From Chloroflexota bacterium (GTDB lineage: Bacteria > Chloroflexota > Anaerolineae > Aggregatilineales > Phototrophicaceae), in NCBI GenBank assembly GCA_023430545.1, contig JAEZAF010000152.1:1-17677 (forward strand): a stretch of 17,677 nucleotides of DNA, read 5' to 3'. Of this stretch, positions 1 through 8,992 are shown one piece after another. Each line of letters starts with the position of its first letter. The stretch's first letter is position 1. A program made the translations under genes and the position numbers. The notes below the pieces were generated by a model. That model searched no databases. It saw only the letters and a list, made by a program, of their open reading frames with translations, and was not told where the DNA came from.

Positions 1-101
1 GTCGGCTGTGTCATGTTCAGCACCTGCGCCGCACGGGTAAAACTCTCCAGACGGGCGACGGTATAAAAGATCTGGCATTTGTGCAGGTCGAGGATATGCA
101 T
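1..101 (-). CDS. LysR-family transcriptional regulator, N-terminal fragment (runs off the window edge)
   Basis: Only the first 33 codons are inside the window. They read MHILDLHKCQIFYTVAR followed by LESFTRAAQVLNMTQP, which matches the start of the winged helix-turn-helix of LysR regulators: an F-x-x-V-A stretch, then S-F-T-R-A-A, then a recognition-helix region ending in S/T-Q-P. The start is well fixed because a TAA stop lies in frame directly before the ATG. The gene is divergent from aconitase, with 226 bp between the two starts, the usual LysR arrangement for a regulator and its target. The effector domain is outside the window, so the ligand cannot be named. LysR identity is seen in the sequence; control of acnA is inference. 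Confidence 0.8.
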   Translation of the reverse strand, partial: MHILDLHKCQIFYTVARLESFTRAAQVLNMTQP

Positions 102-327
102 TTATTGATAATCCCAATAAATCCTATAAAGAATATCAGTTTTAATTATAAGACAGAATACGCTAAAATGGGTTCAACTTCCGGATATCCCTCTATCCAA
201 CCCTGAGCAGAGTCTGATCTGTATCCAGCCCGCCGCTTTGGGCCGCGTTTTATCAGTGTTCTTACAGTCATGCGATAGGGCATCCGGTAAAATTTTCGTT
301 TTCATGAATTAACGTAAGGAAAACGCC
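102..327. promoter_or_regulatory. Divergent LysR/acnA control region with a LysR-type T-N11-A box
   Basis: An inverted repeat TTATTG (102-107), 7-bp spacer, CAATAA (115-120) touches the LysR start codon. Its symmetric T105 and A117 are separated by 11 bases, the classical LysR-box spacing, so autoregulation is plausible. A perfect TATAAT lies on the minus strand at 145-150, about 45 bp from the LysR start, with no good -35 at 17 bp. On the plus strand TAAAAT (288-293) could be the acnA -10, again with a poor -35 (CAGTCA, 265-270, 17-bp spacer), which would fit an activated promoter. The acnA ribosome site TAAGGA is at 315-320, 7 bp before the ATG. Confidence 0.45.
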
Positions 328-3051
<2,724 letters not shown>

Positions 3052-3096
3052 CACCAGCACAGTTTAACCAGCATTCAGCTATAACGAGCTGTAACG

Positions 3097-3133
3097 AAAG
3101 CGGCCACCCAAAATCTCAGGTGGCCGCTTTTTT
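3097..3133 (+). terminator. Intrinsic terminator of acnA
   Basis: A perfect 12-bp stem, AAAGCGGCCACC (3097-3108) with GGTGGCCGCTTT (3119-3130), closes a 10-nt loop and is followed by a run of six T ending at 3133. It lies 45 bp after the acnA stop codon. Confidence 0.93.
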
Positions 3134-3190
3134 GATTGTACACAAATGACCCTGGCCCCCTGTTCGATCAAAGGCGGACCACGCTTGCTT

Positions 3191-3234
3191 TGTCCCTGCA
3201 ATCCACACATGATGTAGGGACAGGCCCTGTCCGC
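3191..3234 (+). repeat. GTAGGG-type hairpin repeat, copy A (degenerate)
   Basis: TGTAGGGACAGG is followed directly by CCTGTCC, giving GGACA/TGTCC pairing around 3218-3232. An upstream TGTCCCT (3191-3197) can also pair with AGGGACA (3216-3222). It shares the TGTAGGG head and following GC hairpin with the copies near 12563, 15827 and 15882. It is the only distinctive structure in the 3134-3340 spacer. Confidence 0.45.
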
Positions 3235-3341
3235 TTGTAGCCATCTGAACCGCGAATGAAATACCGACCTTTGCGAATAGGTGATGAGGGCCGCCACACC
3301 AGTTAGAGAACAGCGTTGCCCATCCATAGGTATTCCGTTGC

Positions 3342-3371
3342 GTGACGCGTACCACCCCCTTGCGCTAAAAT
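3342..3371 (+). promoter_or_regulatory. Putative promoter of the MaoC-like gene
   Basis: GTGACG (3342-3347, four of six to the sigma-70 -35) and TAAAAT (3366-3371, five of six to the -10) are separated by 18 bp and lie 40 bp before the start codon at 3411. GGAGGA (3395-3400) is a clear ribosome site, 10 bp before the ATG. An earlier ATG at 3403 is out of frame. Confidence 0.4.
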
Positions 3372-3410
3372 TCTGAACATACATTTTCGCAAACGGAGGA
3401 ACATGCTGCG

Positions 3411-3881
3411 ATGGCATCCGACACCACCACCGGCCTTTATTACGAAGATTATCAGCTTGGTCAGAAGATGCGCACCCGTGCCCGCACCATCACCGAAGCC
3501 GACATCGTGCAGTTTGGCGCGCTGACCGGCGACTTCAACCCGATGCACTTCGACACCGAATACATGAAGACGCACATGATCGGCCAGCGCATCGCTCACG
3601 GCATGCTGACCATCAGCTATGCGGTCGGGCAGGCCTATCAGCTTGGGTTTATGGAGAAAACGGTGCTGGCCTTCCGCGAGATCAACATGAAGTTCAGTGC
3701 GCCGGTCTTCATCGGGGATACCATCCACGTCGAGCTTGAGATCAAGGAACTGAAGGACGCGGCACGCATGGGCGGCGGTCTGGTGACGCTCGGCGCGAAG
3801 GTCATCAAGCAGGATGGTTCAACGGTGCAGAAGGGGGATTGGGTGGCGCTGGTGGCGTCCCGCCCGAAGGGTGAGGAATAG
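3411..3881 (+). CDS. MaoC-like dehydratase / (R)-specific enoyl-CoA hydratase family protein
   Basis: A 156-residue single hot-dog-fold protein of the MaoC family, which adds water to trans-2-enoyl-CoA. Members serve (R)-3-hydroxyacyl-CoA supply or fatty-acid and other acyl-CoA metabolism in the cytoplasm. The hydratase-2 motif is intact: TEADIVQFGALTGDFNPMH puts the catalytic pair at D41 and H46, with N43 between, followed by RIAHGML (H63). Length matches single-domain PhaJ/MaoC proteins. The start is set by GGAGGA 10 bp upstream. It is a single-gene unit between the acnA terminator and the MFS gene, which converges on it. The exact acyl-CoA substrate cannot be read from sequence. Its stop codon is also the start of a 16-bp tandem array. 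Confidence 0.9.
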   Translation: MASDTTTGLYYEDYQLGQKMRTRARTITEADIVQFGALTGDFNPMHFDTEYMKTHMIGQRIAHGMLTISYAVGQAYQLGFMEKTVLAFREINMKFSAPVFIGDTIHVELEIKELKDAARMGGGLVTLGAKVIKQDGSTVQKGDWVALVASRPKGEE

Positions 3882-3941
3882 GCAGCAACTGCCATAGGCA
3901 GCGATTGCCATAGGCAGCGATTGCCACAGGCAGCGATTGCC
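3878..3941. repeat. Four tandem copies of a 16-bp repeat
   Basis: Four units of the form ATAGGCAGCGATTGCC follow each other without spacers at 3878, 3894, 3910 and 3926. Units 2 and 3 are identical; unit 1 has AACT for GATT-region bases and unit 4 begins ACA. The first unit contains the TAG stop of the MaoC-like gene. Each unit is partly self-complementary (GGCA with TGCC), so the transcript could form a row of small hairpins. Confidence 0.9.
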
Positions 3942-3990
3942 GCTTGCAGATGTCAGATGCAGGGGCGCAGTAACACGGAGATCATAAGGC

Positions 3991-4123
3991 AAAAAAACCC
4001 CTGTTTTTTGGTCCACTTCGTTTGAAAATTCGAACCGCACAACCCGAACATCCGTGCTACACTGTGAGGTTCCTGCACCTTAACATCACAGATATGTGGG
4101 GGTGGCATTGAATGCCGCCCGCC
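3991..4123. other. Non-coding part of the MaoC/MFS convergent spacer
   Basis: The stretch starts with a weak A/T hairpin in which a run of A plus C pairs with GTTTTTT across CCCT, near 3991-4012. It could be a poor terminator for the MaoC-like gene. I see no convincing gene, promoter or RNA in the rest. Together with the tandem arrays and the hairpin repeat around it, the whole 3882-4399 spacer appears to be repeat-derived. Confidence 0.35.
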
Positions 4124-4186
4124 GCATCTTGTGGCGCAAATGCTGCATCCTGCGGCGCAAATGCTGCATCCTGCGGCGCAAATGCG
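4124..4186. repeat. Three tandem copies of a 21-bp repeat
   Basis: Units at 4124-4144, 4145-4165 and 4166-4186 follow the pattern GCATCCTGCGGCGCAAATGC plus one base. Units 2 and 3 differ only in the last base; unit 1 has TT and T at three positions. The 21-bp period keeps frame, so translated readings give a repeated heptapeptide, but no credible gene contains it. Confidence 0.9.
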
Positions 4187-4275
4187 CCGCAATTCTGACA
4201 TTGCCGCCAATTTTGAGGGGAAAAATGGTTCTAGTGGCGCATTTTTTTTTCGCGCCGCCGCCACAGCCACAGCCA

Positions 4276-4379
4276 CCTGTCTTTCTCCCTTTCCCTCTGA
4301 GCCAACGACGAATGCTTTTCTCGCAGGTAGCGGAATGGGGGAAAGGGAAAGCGGAATTTATTCCGCAGGGATCGGGGGT
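4276..4379 (-). repeat. Dispersed hairpin repeat (CCCTTTCCC/GGGAAAGGG type), copy 1
   Basis: Read on the minus strand this matches the element at 15021-15110: both have a CCCTTTCCCCC arm, a central block GAAAAGC-x-TCGTCG, then GAGGGAAAGGGAGAAA and CAGG. Over the best 47 bases, 38 agree by my count. Inverted arms are CCCTTTCCC (4287-4295) and GGGAAAGGG (4339-4347). Copy 1 has an extra small hairpin, GCGGAA/TTCCGC (4351-4366), absent from copy 2. It ends about 20 bp from the MFS stop codon and may help end transcription from either side. Confidence 0.75.
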
Positions 4380-4399
4380 TCTGACCTGTATTCAATCCC

Positions 4400-5641
4400 C
4401 TACGCCGACGGGATGCGCTTCAGCTTCGGAGTCCGGCGTGACATTTCGAAGATGACTGCTGCCAGAAACAGCCCCGCTGCACCGATCAGATACGGGGCGC
4501 TGTGGGTGATCGAAGTAAACGCCGCCCCCGCAACCAATGGTCCGATGGCGCGGGCGAGCGCCTGCACCGCCTGATTTCCGCCCTGGATACGTCCCTGTTC
4601 GCGGACGCTGACCGACGCCGACATCAGCGCGGTGAGTGATGGCACGATCATGCCGTTGCCAAATGCCGCCGGAATCACCGCGAACAGCATCAGCCACTGT
4701 CCGCCCAGTGCAGGTGACAGCGCGATCAGTAGAAAGCCGGTGGTGATCCCGCCCAGCCCCAGCAGCGTCATGCGCTCTTCACCCAGTACAGGCAGCAGAC
4801 GCGGCACGCCGAAGCCCTGTGTCAGCACGACGACGAAACCGATCAGCAGGAAGATCACATTGGTCTGCGTGGCGTCCCAGTGATATTCCGCTTCGGCGAA
4901 GAAGCTCAGGTTGGACTGCATGGCCGCAAACGAGACCGCCCAGAGGAAAGTTGCGATCAGCATCAGCCGGACGGATGGCATACTGAAAACGGCGACAAGC
5001 TGGCGCAGCGGATTAAGGCTGGCGAGGTCAATCGAGGTTTCGCGGCGCTCCGGTGCAAGGCTTTCGGGCATGGCGAAATATCCCCAGGCGACATTGATCA
5101 GCGTCAGGGTGCCAGCAGCGTACAGTGGCGAGGACTCCAGACCGGTCAGGCTGAGGGTGATAAATCCAAGCACAGGGCCGAAGACGAATCCGAGTGCGGC
5201 AGCGGCCCCCAGCATCCCGAAGAAGCGTGTGCGCTGCTGCGGCTCGGTGATGTCGGCAGCATAAGCATAGATCGTCGCGATATTGCCACCGGTCACACCG
5301 TCGATGATGCGTCCGGCGAAGAGCATCAGCAGTGAGCCGCCGATGCCGAAGATAAAATAGCCGATGGCGGAACCGAACAGGCTGATCAGCAGTACCGGAC
5401 GCCGCCCGAAGCGGTCACTCAGTGCGCCGAGGGTGGGTGTGGCGAGAAACTGAAACAGCGCATACGAGGTATAAAGCATTGACCCGACGAAGGCCGTGTC
5501 CTGCGGATGGGTATAGTCAGCGGTGATAAACGGCAGCACTGGTGCGATAATCCCCACACCAGCCAGATTCAGAAAGGCGGTCCCGAGGATAAACAGGACC
5601 GTGCCCTGAACCTGAAAACGCCGTAAGAACGGTAGATGCAT
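4400..5641 (-). CDS. Major facilitator superfamily transporter, TetA/DHA1-like multidrug efflux type
   Basis: A 413-residue inner-membrane protein with about twelve hydrophobic segments, the standard length for the 12-TM DHA1 family of proton-coupled drug exporters. Motif A between TM2 and TM3 is complete (GALSDRFGRR, residues 72-81), preceded by SYALFQFLATPTLG as in TetA-type pumps. A motif-C-like GFVFGPVLGF lies in TM5, as in antiporters. The ATG at 5641 has a modest AGG ribosome site about 10 bp upstream. It is the only gene of its transcript, with an inverted repeat just upstream of the start. The family is clear. Tetracycline itself cannot be claimed as substrate; many homologues export unrelated compounds. 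Confidence 0.9.
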   Translation of the reverse strand: MHLPFLRRFQVQGTVLFILGTAFLNLAGVGIIAPVLPFITADYTHPQDTAFVGSMLYTSYALFQFLATPTLGALSDRFGRRPVLLISLFGSAIGYFIFGIGGSLLMLFAGRIIDGVTGGNIATIYAYAADITEPQQRTRFFGMLGAAAALGFVFGPVLGFITLSLTGLESSPLYAAGTLTLINVAWGYFAMPESLAPERRETSIDLASLNPLRQLVAVFSMPSVRLMLIATFLWAVSFAAMQSNLSFFAEAEYHWDATQTNVIFLLIGFVVVLTQGFGVPRLLPVLGEERMTLLGLGGITTGFLLIALSPALGGQWLMLFAVIPAAFGNGMIVPSLTALMSASVSVREQGRIQGGNQAVQALARAIGPLVAGAAFTSITHSAPYLIGAAGLFLAAVIFEMSRRTPKLKRIPSA

Positions 5642-5665
5642 AGCAGCAGCCTCAGATGTAAAAGA

Positions 5666-5699
5666 AGATCAGGCGATAAGAGGATTGTACGCCTGATCT
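5666..5699. promoter_or_regulatory. Inverted repeat upstream of the MFS gene: possible repressor operator or leader hairpin
   Basis: Perfect 10-bp arms, AGATCAGGCG (5666-5675) and CGCCTGATCT (5690-5699), are 14 bp apart. A minus-strand TACAAT (5684-5689, five of six to the -10 consensus) lies between them, and the MFS start is only 24 bp downstream. That fits a dimeric repressor covering the promoter of an efflux gene, or an RNA hairpin in the leader. I could not find a good -35 at 17 bp. Confidence 0.5.
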
Positions 5700-5890
5700 C
5701 AGCAGTGGGGGTTAAGTCCAATACGCTCAGCACGGCGAATTGGTCCATGAAGGGATGGATAGAGGAAGGGCACGCAACCATAACACTGTGTCTTGGATCA
5801 TCTGGCCGGACAAGTCTGGCCCCTGCACAATGTAAGGGATATAGTGGCAGGATTCTTCCCGCCCATTTTCAAGTGAACTCATGCAGAGTC
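5700..5890. other. Spacer between the binding-protein terminator and the MFS promoter
   Basis: No gene is apparent. At 5802-5829 the pattern GGCCGGACAAGTCTGGCC followed by CCTGCACA resembles the hairpin at 15803-15827 (GGGCCGGAAGATGTCGGCCC then CTACA) and may be a decayed copy of the same repeat family. Confidence 0.3.
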
Positions 5891-5920
5891 AAAACAGCCT
5901 GCTGGTGTCAGCAGGCTGTT
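5891..5920 (-). terminator. Intrinsic terminator after the binding-protein gene; identical to the one at 7901-7930
   Basis: AACAGCCTGCTG and CAGCAGGCTGTT form a perfect 12-bp stem with a GTGT loop (CACA-type loop on the minus strand), ending in TTTT on the minus strand. It lies 48 bp after the stop codon of the binding-protein gene. The same 30 bases occur again after oppF. Confidence 0.85.
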
Positions 5921-5967
5921 CGTTCTGTTCCTGAATTTCAGTGAAACTCAACTGCGCTCCAGTCAGG

Positions 5968-7794
5968 CTATGGCAGAGGCAGTACCGGCAGCGGTAAAGC
6001 CGCTGATGCGCCAGGTAAGGTCTGAAGGGTGAGTGAATCGAGAAACAGCTTGCCCGATGAACTCTTGTTGACGACCTGCACCTTAATTTCCAGTGCATCC
6101 CCCGCCAGATTGAGCGAGAGCGTCCCGGTCAGCGGTTGATAACCGCCGGTGGGTGCGTTGATCTTCGCCTTCAGCTTCCCTTTGGGCAGTGCGCTGTTCT
6201 TATAGACGACCACGACTTTCGCTGTTGCCTTCACAGCACCTTTCGCATTGACCATCCCACTCAGGGTCAGGTTTTTGCCGGCCAGCACGTAGAGGGTATC
6301 GCCATTCTGACTGAGTTTGCTCTTTTCGCCGGTTCCCCCTTTGAACATAAAGGCGCAATCACCTTCAAAGGCAAAGGTTTTCTCCGGCTTATTGCACTTC
6401 ACCTTATCTTTGGTCAGGTTTTTCGTCGTCCATGAGGTAAGCGCGCCTTCAAAGCCGCCATTTACCAGACGATGACTCCCGATCTCCTGCAAATCACCGA
6501 TCAGCGCCGCCAGTTCAGCCTGAATATCCAGACCCGGGGTGTTATCAATCAGATAGCGGAATTCATCAAAACGTGCTTTGGCCGCCTGATAATTGGGCAT
6601 GGCTGCTTCATGGCTGGGATTGTCGGCATATTGCAGGCTGTCCATTGCCACCTGCCAATCCACACCCTGCGGGAAGCTGGCATCCAGTGCAGCAAAAAAT
6701 GCAGGCTGATCAGCAGCGCGAGCGGGCATTCCACCATACACAGCCAGCAGATCCAGCGAAGCTTCACCGATCAGATATTGCATAACTGTGAACGCTTCCT
6801 GCGGGTGTTTTGATGCCTTCAGAATGCGGAAGCTGTCATCGTGCAGCTTTGCGGTATAGGTGCCGTTATACGACGGGACAACAGCGATATCCCAGTCATT
6901 TTCACCGGCACAGCAGGTATACCAGAGATGGGTCTCTGCCATTGCCACCTTGCCAGAGGCAAACGGATTATCGTTCTCCAGTGACAGCTTTTGCGCACCA
7001 TTCGGGATAAAGAAATCCGTCCACATGCCATTATAGATCCAGGGGAACCCAACGGCATACGCATCAGGTAAGAAGGCAACACCCTGTGCATCAAACGGAT
7101 GGGCCGCCCCGAACATCGTTACATAACCGCGTGGCTCGCTAAACTGAGGCACAAATCCCCACTGAACGATATTGGAAGCATCGAAAGCACCTTCAAGTGC
7201 ATTTCTGCCGCTGGTATCCAGTGTTAGCTGCATCGCCAGATTACGGAGCGTTCCCGTATCCCAGACGGTAGTGCCATCATACAGTTCGCCGAATGCATGG
7301 GGTGGATAGGCCAGCCCCGCGTTATCGAACAGCGAAGGTCGGTAGTAAATAAAGGAGGGATAGGTCGCAAAAGGCAGCCCGATTAATCCCTGCCCTTCCA
7401 ACCGGTAAACGTTGACTGCGGCTTCAGGAAACTGTGTCAGATCGTAGCCGGTACTGTCAATCAGGGGTTGAAGATCAAGATACTGCCATGCGAAGACGTT
7501 CGAGCCATCAATGCCGATCGGCCCGACGAGATCCGGGGCATTACCGCTGGCGATGAGTTCACGCAGGACATTGGCAGCATCGGCATTATCGACGACGATA
7601 ATGTCTAGCTGGATAGCAGTCTGAGAAGCATTGAATGCGGCAACGACCTGTTCTGTCACCGCGACCTGTTCGGGACGATAACCCGTCCCTAACCCGATAA
7701 ACCATGTCACGGTAACAGGCTGGGCAGCGACAGGCAGTGCTGAAACTATCAGCAGCAAGATACTGAGAACGAGAAAAACAAAGCGATTTTTCAT
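5968..7794 (-). CDS. Secreted MalE-type (family 1) ABC solute-binding protein with a C-terminal carbohydrate-binding-like domain
   Basis: I prefer the ATG at 7794 (608 residues) over the one at 7809, because AAAGGA then lies 6 bp upstream. A signal peptide (MKNRFVFLVLSILLLIVSA, then LPVAAQ) is followed by a likely AA|Q cleavage and no lipobox cysteine. Residues about 25-435 look like a type-1 extracellular binding protein: ELIASGNAPDLVGP and GLPFATYPSFIYYRPSLFDNAGL are typical sugar-binder segments, with the hinge block near ILKASKHPQEAFTVMQYL. Residues about 443-595 start LVNGGFEGALTSW and form a beta-rich domain like those of the CBM4/9-type jelly-roll class; it has two cysteines 13 residues apart. 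The tail is Pro/Leu-rich. No permease or sugar ATPase is adjacent, so the partner transporter is unknown. Confidence 0.8.
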   Translation of the reverse strand: MKNRFVFLVLSILLLIVSALPVAAQPVTVTWFIGLGTGYRPEQVAVTEQVVAAFNASQTAIQLDIIVVDNADAANVLRELIASGNAPDLVGPIGIDGSNVFAWQYLDLQPLIDSTGYDLTQFPEAAVNVYRLEGQGLIGLPFATYPSFIYYRPSLFDNAGLAYPPHAFGELYDGTTVWDTGTLRNLAMQLTLDTSGRNALEGAFDASNIVQWGFVPQFSEPRGYVTMFGAAHPFDAQGVAFLPDAYAVGFPWIYNGMWTDFFIPNGAQKLSLENDNPFASGKVAMAETHLWYTCCAGENDWDIAVVPSYNGTYTAKLHDDSFRILKASKHPQEAFTVMQYLIGEASLDLLAVYGGMPARAADQPAFFAALDASFPQGVDWQVAMDSLQYADNPSHEAAMPNYQAAKARFDEFRYLIDNTPGLDIQAELAALIGDLQEIGSHRLVNGGFEGALTSWTTKNLTKDKVKCNKPEKTFAFEGDCAFMFKGGTGEKSKLSQNGDTLYVLAGKNLTLSGMVNAKGAVKATAKVVVVYKNSALPKGKLKAKINAPTGGYQPLTGTLSLNLAGDALEIKVQVVNKSSSGKLFLDSLTLQTLPGASAALPLPVLPLP

Positions 7795-7844
7795 AGTAAG
7801 TCCTTTCAAAGCAGCAATGTAGTCAGTTAAACGAACCTGTATTT

Positions 7845-7874
7845 ATTGTAAGCCCAAGATCACCATTTGATCTT
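7845..7874 (-). promoter_or_regulatory. Promoter and palindromic operator of the binding-protein gene
   Basis: A minus-strand TACAAT (7845-7850) is the best -10. Exactly 17 bp upstream the -35 position falls inside a 19-bp palindrome, AAGATCACCATTTGATCTT (7856-7874, 7-bp arms, 5-bp centre). The -35 itself (AGATCA) is poor, so the palindrome could bind an activator or a repressor. The leader to the start codon would be about 45 nt. Confidence 0.5.
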
Positions 7875-7900
7875 AATGATTGAGCGCACGATGCGAATCA

Positions 7901-7930
7901 AAAACAGCCTGCTGGTGTCAGCAGGCTGTT
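7901..7930 (-). terminator. Intrinsic terminator after oppF; identical to the one at 5891-5920
   Basis: The same 12-bp perfect stem and GTGT loop as at 5891-5920, with a minus-strand T run just after the stem. It lies 28 bp after the oppF stop codon and separates the opp pair from the binding-protein promoter. Confidence 0.85.
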
Positions 7931-7957
7931 GATGGAATGACGTACTCGATGGCCGGA

Positions 7958-8992
7958 TTACAGGCCGAGTTCGGTCACGCGGTGGCAGGCTACCCAGTGA
8001 CCGGGGGTGACTTCCACGAGTGGGGGGTCATCTCCCTGGAAGCAGAGATCGAAGCGGACCGGGCAGCGGGTGTTGAAGTTGCAGCCAATCGGCGGGCGGG
8101 CCGGGCTGGGCAGGTCACCCTTGATGATGATGCGCTGGCGCTTCTCTTCCACATCCGGGTCCGGCACAGGCACCGCAGACAGCAGTGACTGCGTATACGG
8201 GTGCAGCGGATTGTCGTAGAGTTCGTCCGTCTCGGCCAGTTCGACGATCTTGCCGAGGTACATCACCGCCACGCGGTCGCAGATATGGCGCACCATACTG
8301 AGGTCATGCGCGATGAACAGGTACGTCAGGCCGAGTTCTTCCTGAAGATCTTCCAGCAGATTGACGACCTGCGCCTGAATCGACACGTCGAGCGCCGAGA
8401 TCGGCTCGTCCGCGACGATGAACGACGGGTTCAATGCCAGAGCGCGGGCAATACCGATACGCTGGCGCTGTCCGCCGGAGAACTCGTGCGGGTAGCGGTT
8501 GATGTAATACGGGTTGAGACCCACGCGCTCCAGCAGTTGTTCGACGAATTCACGCATTTCCGCGCCGCGCTTGGTATTGTGGATGCGCAGCGGCTCGCTG
8601 ATGATATTGCCGACCGTCATACGCGGGTTGAGCGACGCATACGGGTCCTGAAAGATGATCTGCATACGCTGACGCATCTTGCGCAGCTCTTCACCCTTCA
8701 TCGTCGTCAGTTCCTGCCCCTCGAAATTGACCGAGCCGGAGGTGGGACGATAGAGCTGTAAAACAGTACGGCCTGTCGTGCTTTTTCCGCAGCCGGATTC
8801 ACCGACCAGACCGAGTGTTTCGCCTTTATAGACATCGAACGACACGCCATCGACCGCACGCACCGCGCCAACCTGACGCTGTACGATGAGGCCGGACGTA
8901 ATCGGGAAGTGCTTCTTCAGGTCACGCACCTGAAGGATGACCTCACGGCCATCTGCGCTGTTTTTGCGCTTTTCCTGTACAGGATTAACCAT
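7958..8992 (-). CDS. oppF: Oligopeptide/dipeptide ABC transporter ATP-binding protein, OppF type
   Basis: A 344-residue cytoplasmic ATPase of the peptide/nickel importer family. Nucleotide-binding motifs are complete: Walker A GESGCGKS (64-71), Q-loop Q115, signature SGGQRQ (172-177), Walker B ending D195-E196 and the switch histidine H228. The C-terminal oligopeptide-type extension is present, with cysteines in CNFNTRCPVRFDLC, as in family members that carry an Fe-S or metal-binding tail. Its ATG overlaps the end of oppD by 8 bp, so translation is probably coupled and the two ATPases form a heterodimer. The matching permeases and peptide-binding protein are not in the window. Peptide is the best guess; nickel or other small molecules are possible. 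Confidence 0.92.
   Translation of the reverse strand: MVNPVQEKRKNSADGREVILQVRDLKKHFPITSGLIVQRQVGAVRAVDGVSFDVYKGETLGLVGESGCGKSTTGRTVLQLYRPTSGSVNFEGQELTTMKGEELRKMRQRMQIIFQDPYASLNPRMTVGNIISEPLRIHNTKRGAEMREFVEQLLERVGLNPYYINRYPHEFSGGQRQRIGIARALALNPSFIVADEPISALDVSIQAQVVNLLEDLQEELGLTYLFIAHDLSMVRHICDRVAVMYLGKIVELAETDELYDNPLHPYTQSLLSAVPVPDPDVEEKRQRIIIKGDLPSPARPPIGCNFNTRCPVRFDLCFQGDDPPLVEVTPGHWVACHRVTELGL

Noticed and set aside
3878..4186. CRISPR array
   Set aside because: The 16-bp and 21-bp units follow each other with no spacers, so these are simple tandem repeats.
4096..4574. Two overlapping plus-strand frames over the 21-bp tandem repeat (with repeated HPAAQML)
   Set aside because: They run through repeats and then antisense into the MFS gene, lack a clear ribosome site, and resemble no protein.
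4400..5641. Calling the MFS gene a tetracycline-resistance gene
   Set aside because: The motif A region is TetA-like, but sequence alone does not fix the substrate and most such chromosomal pumps are not tetracycline exporters.
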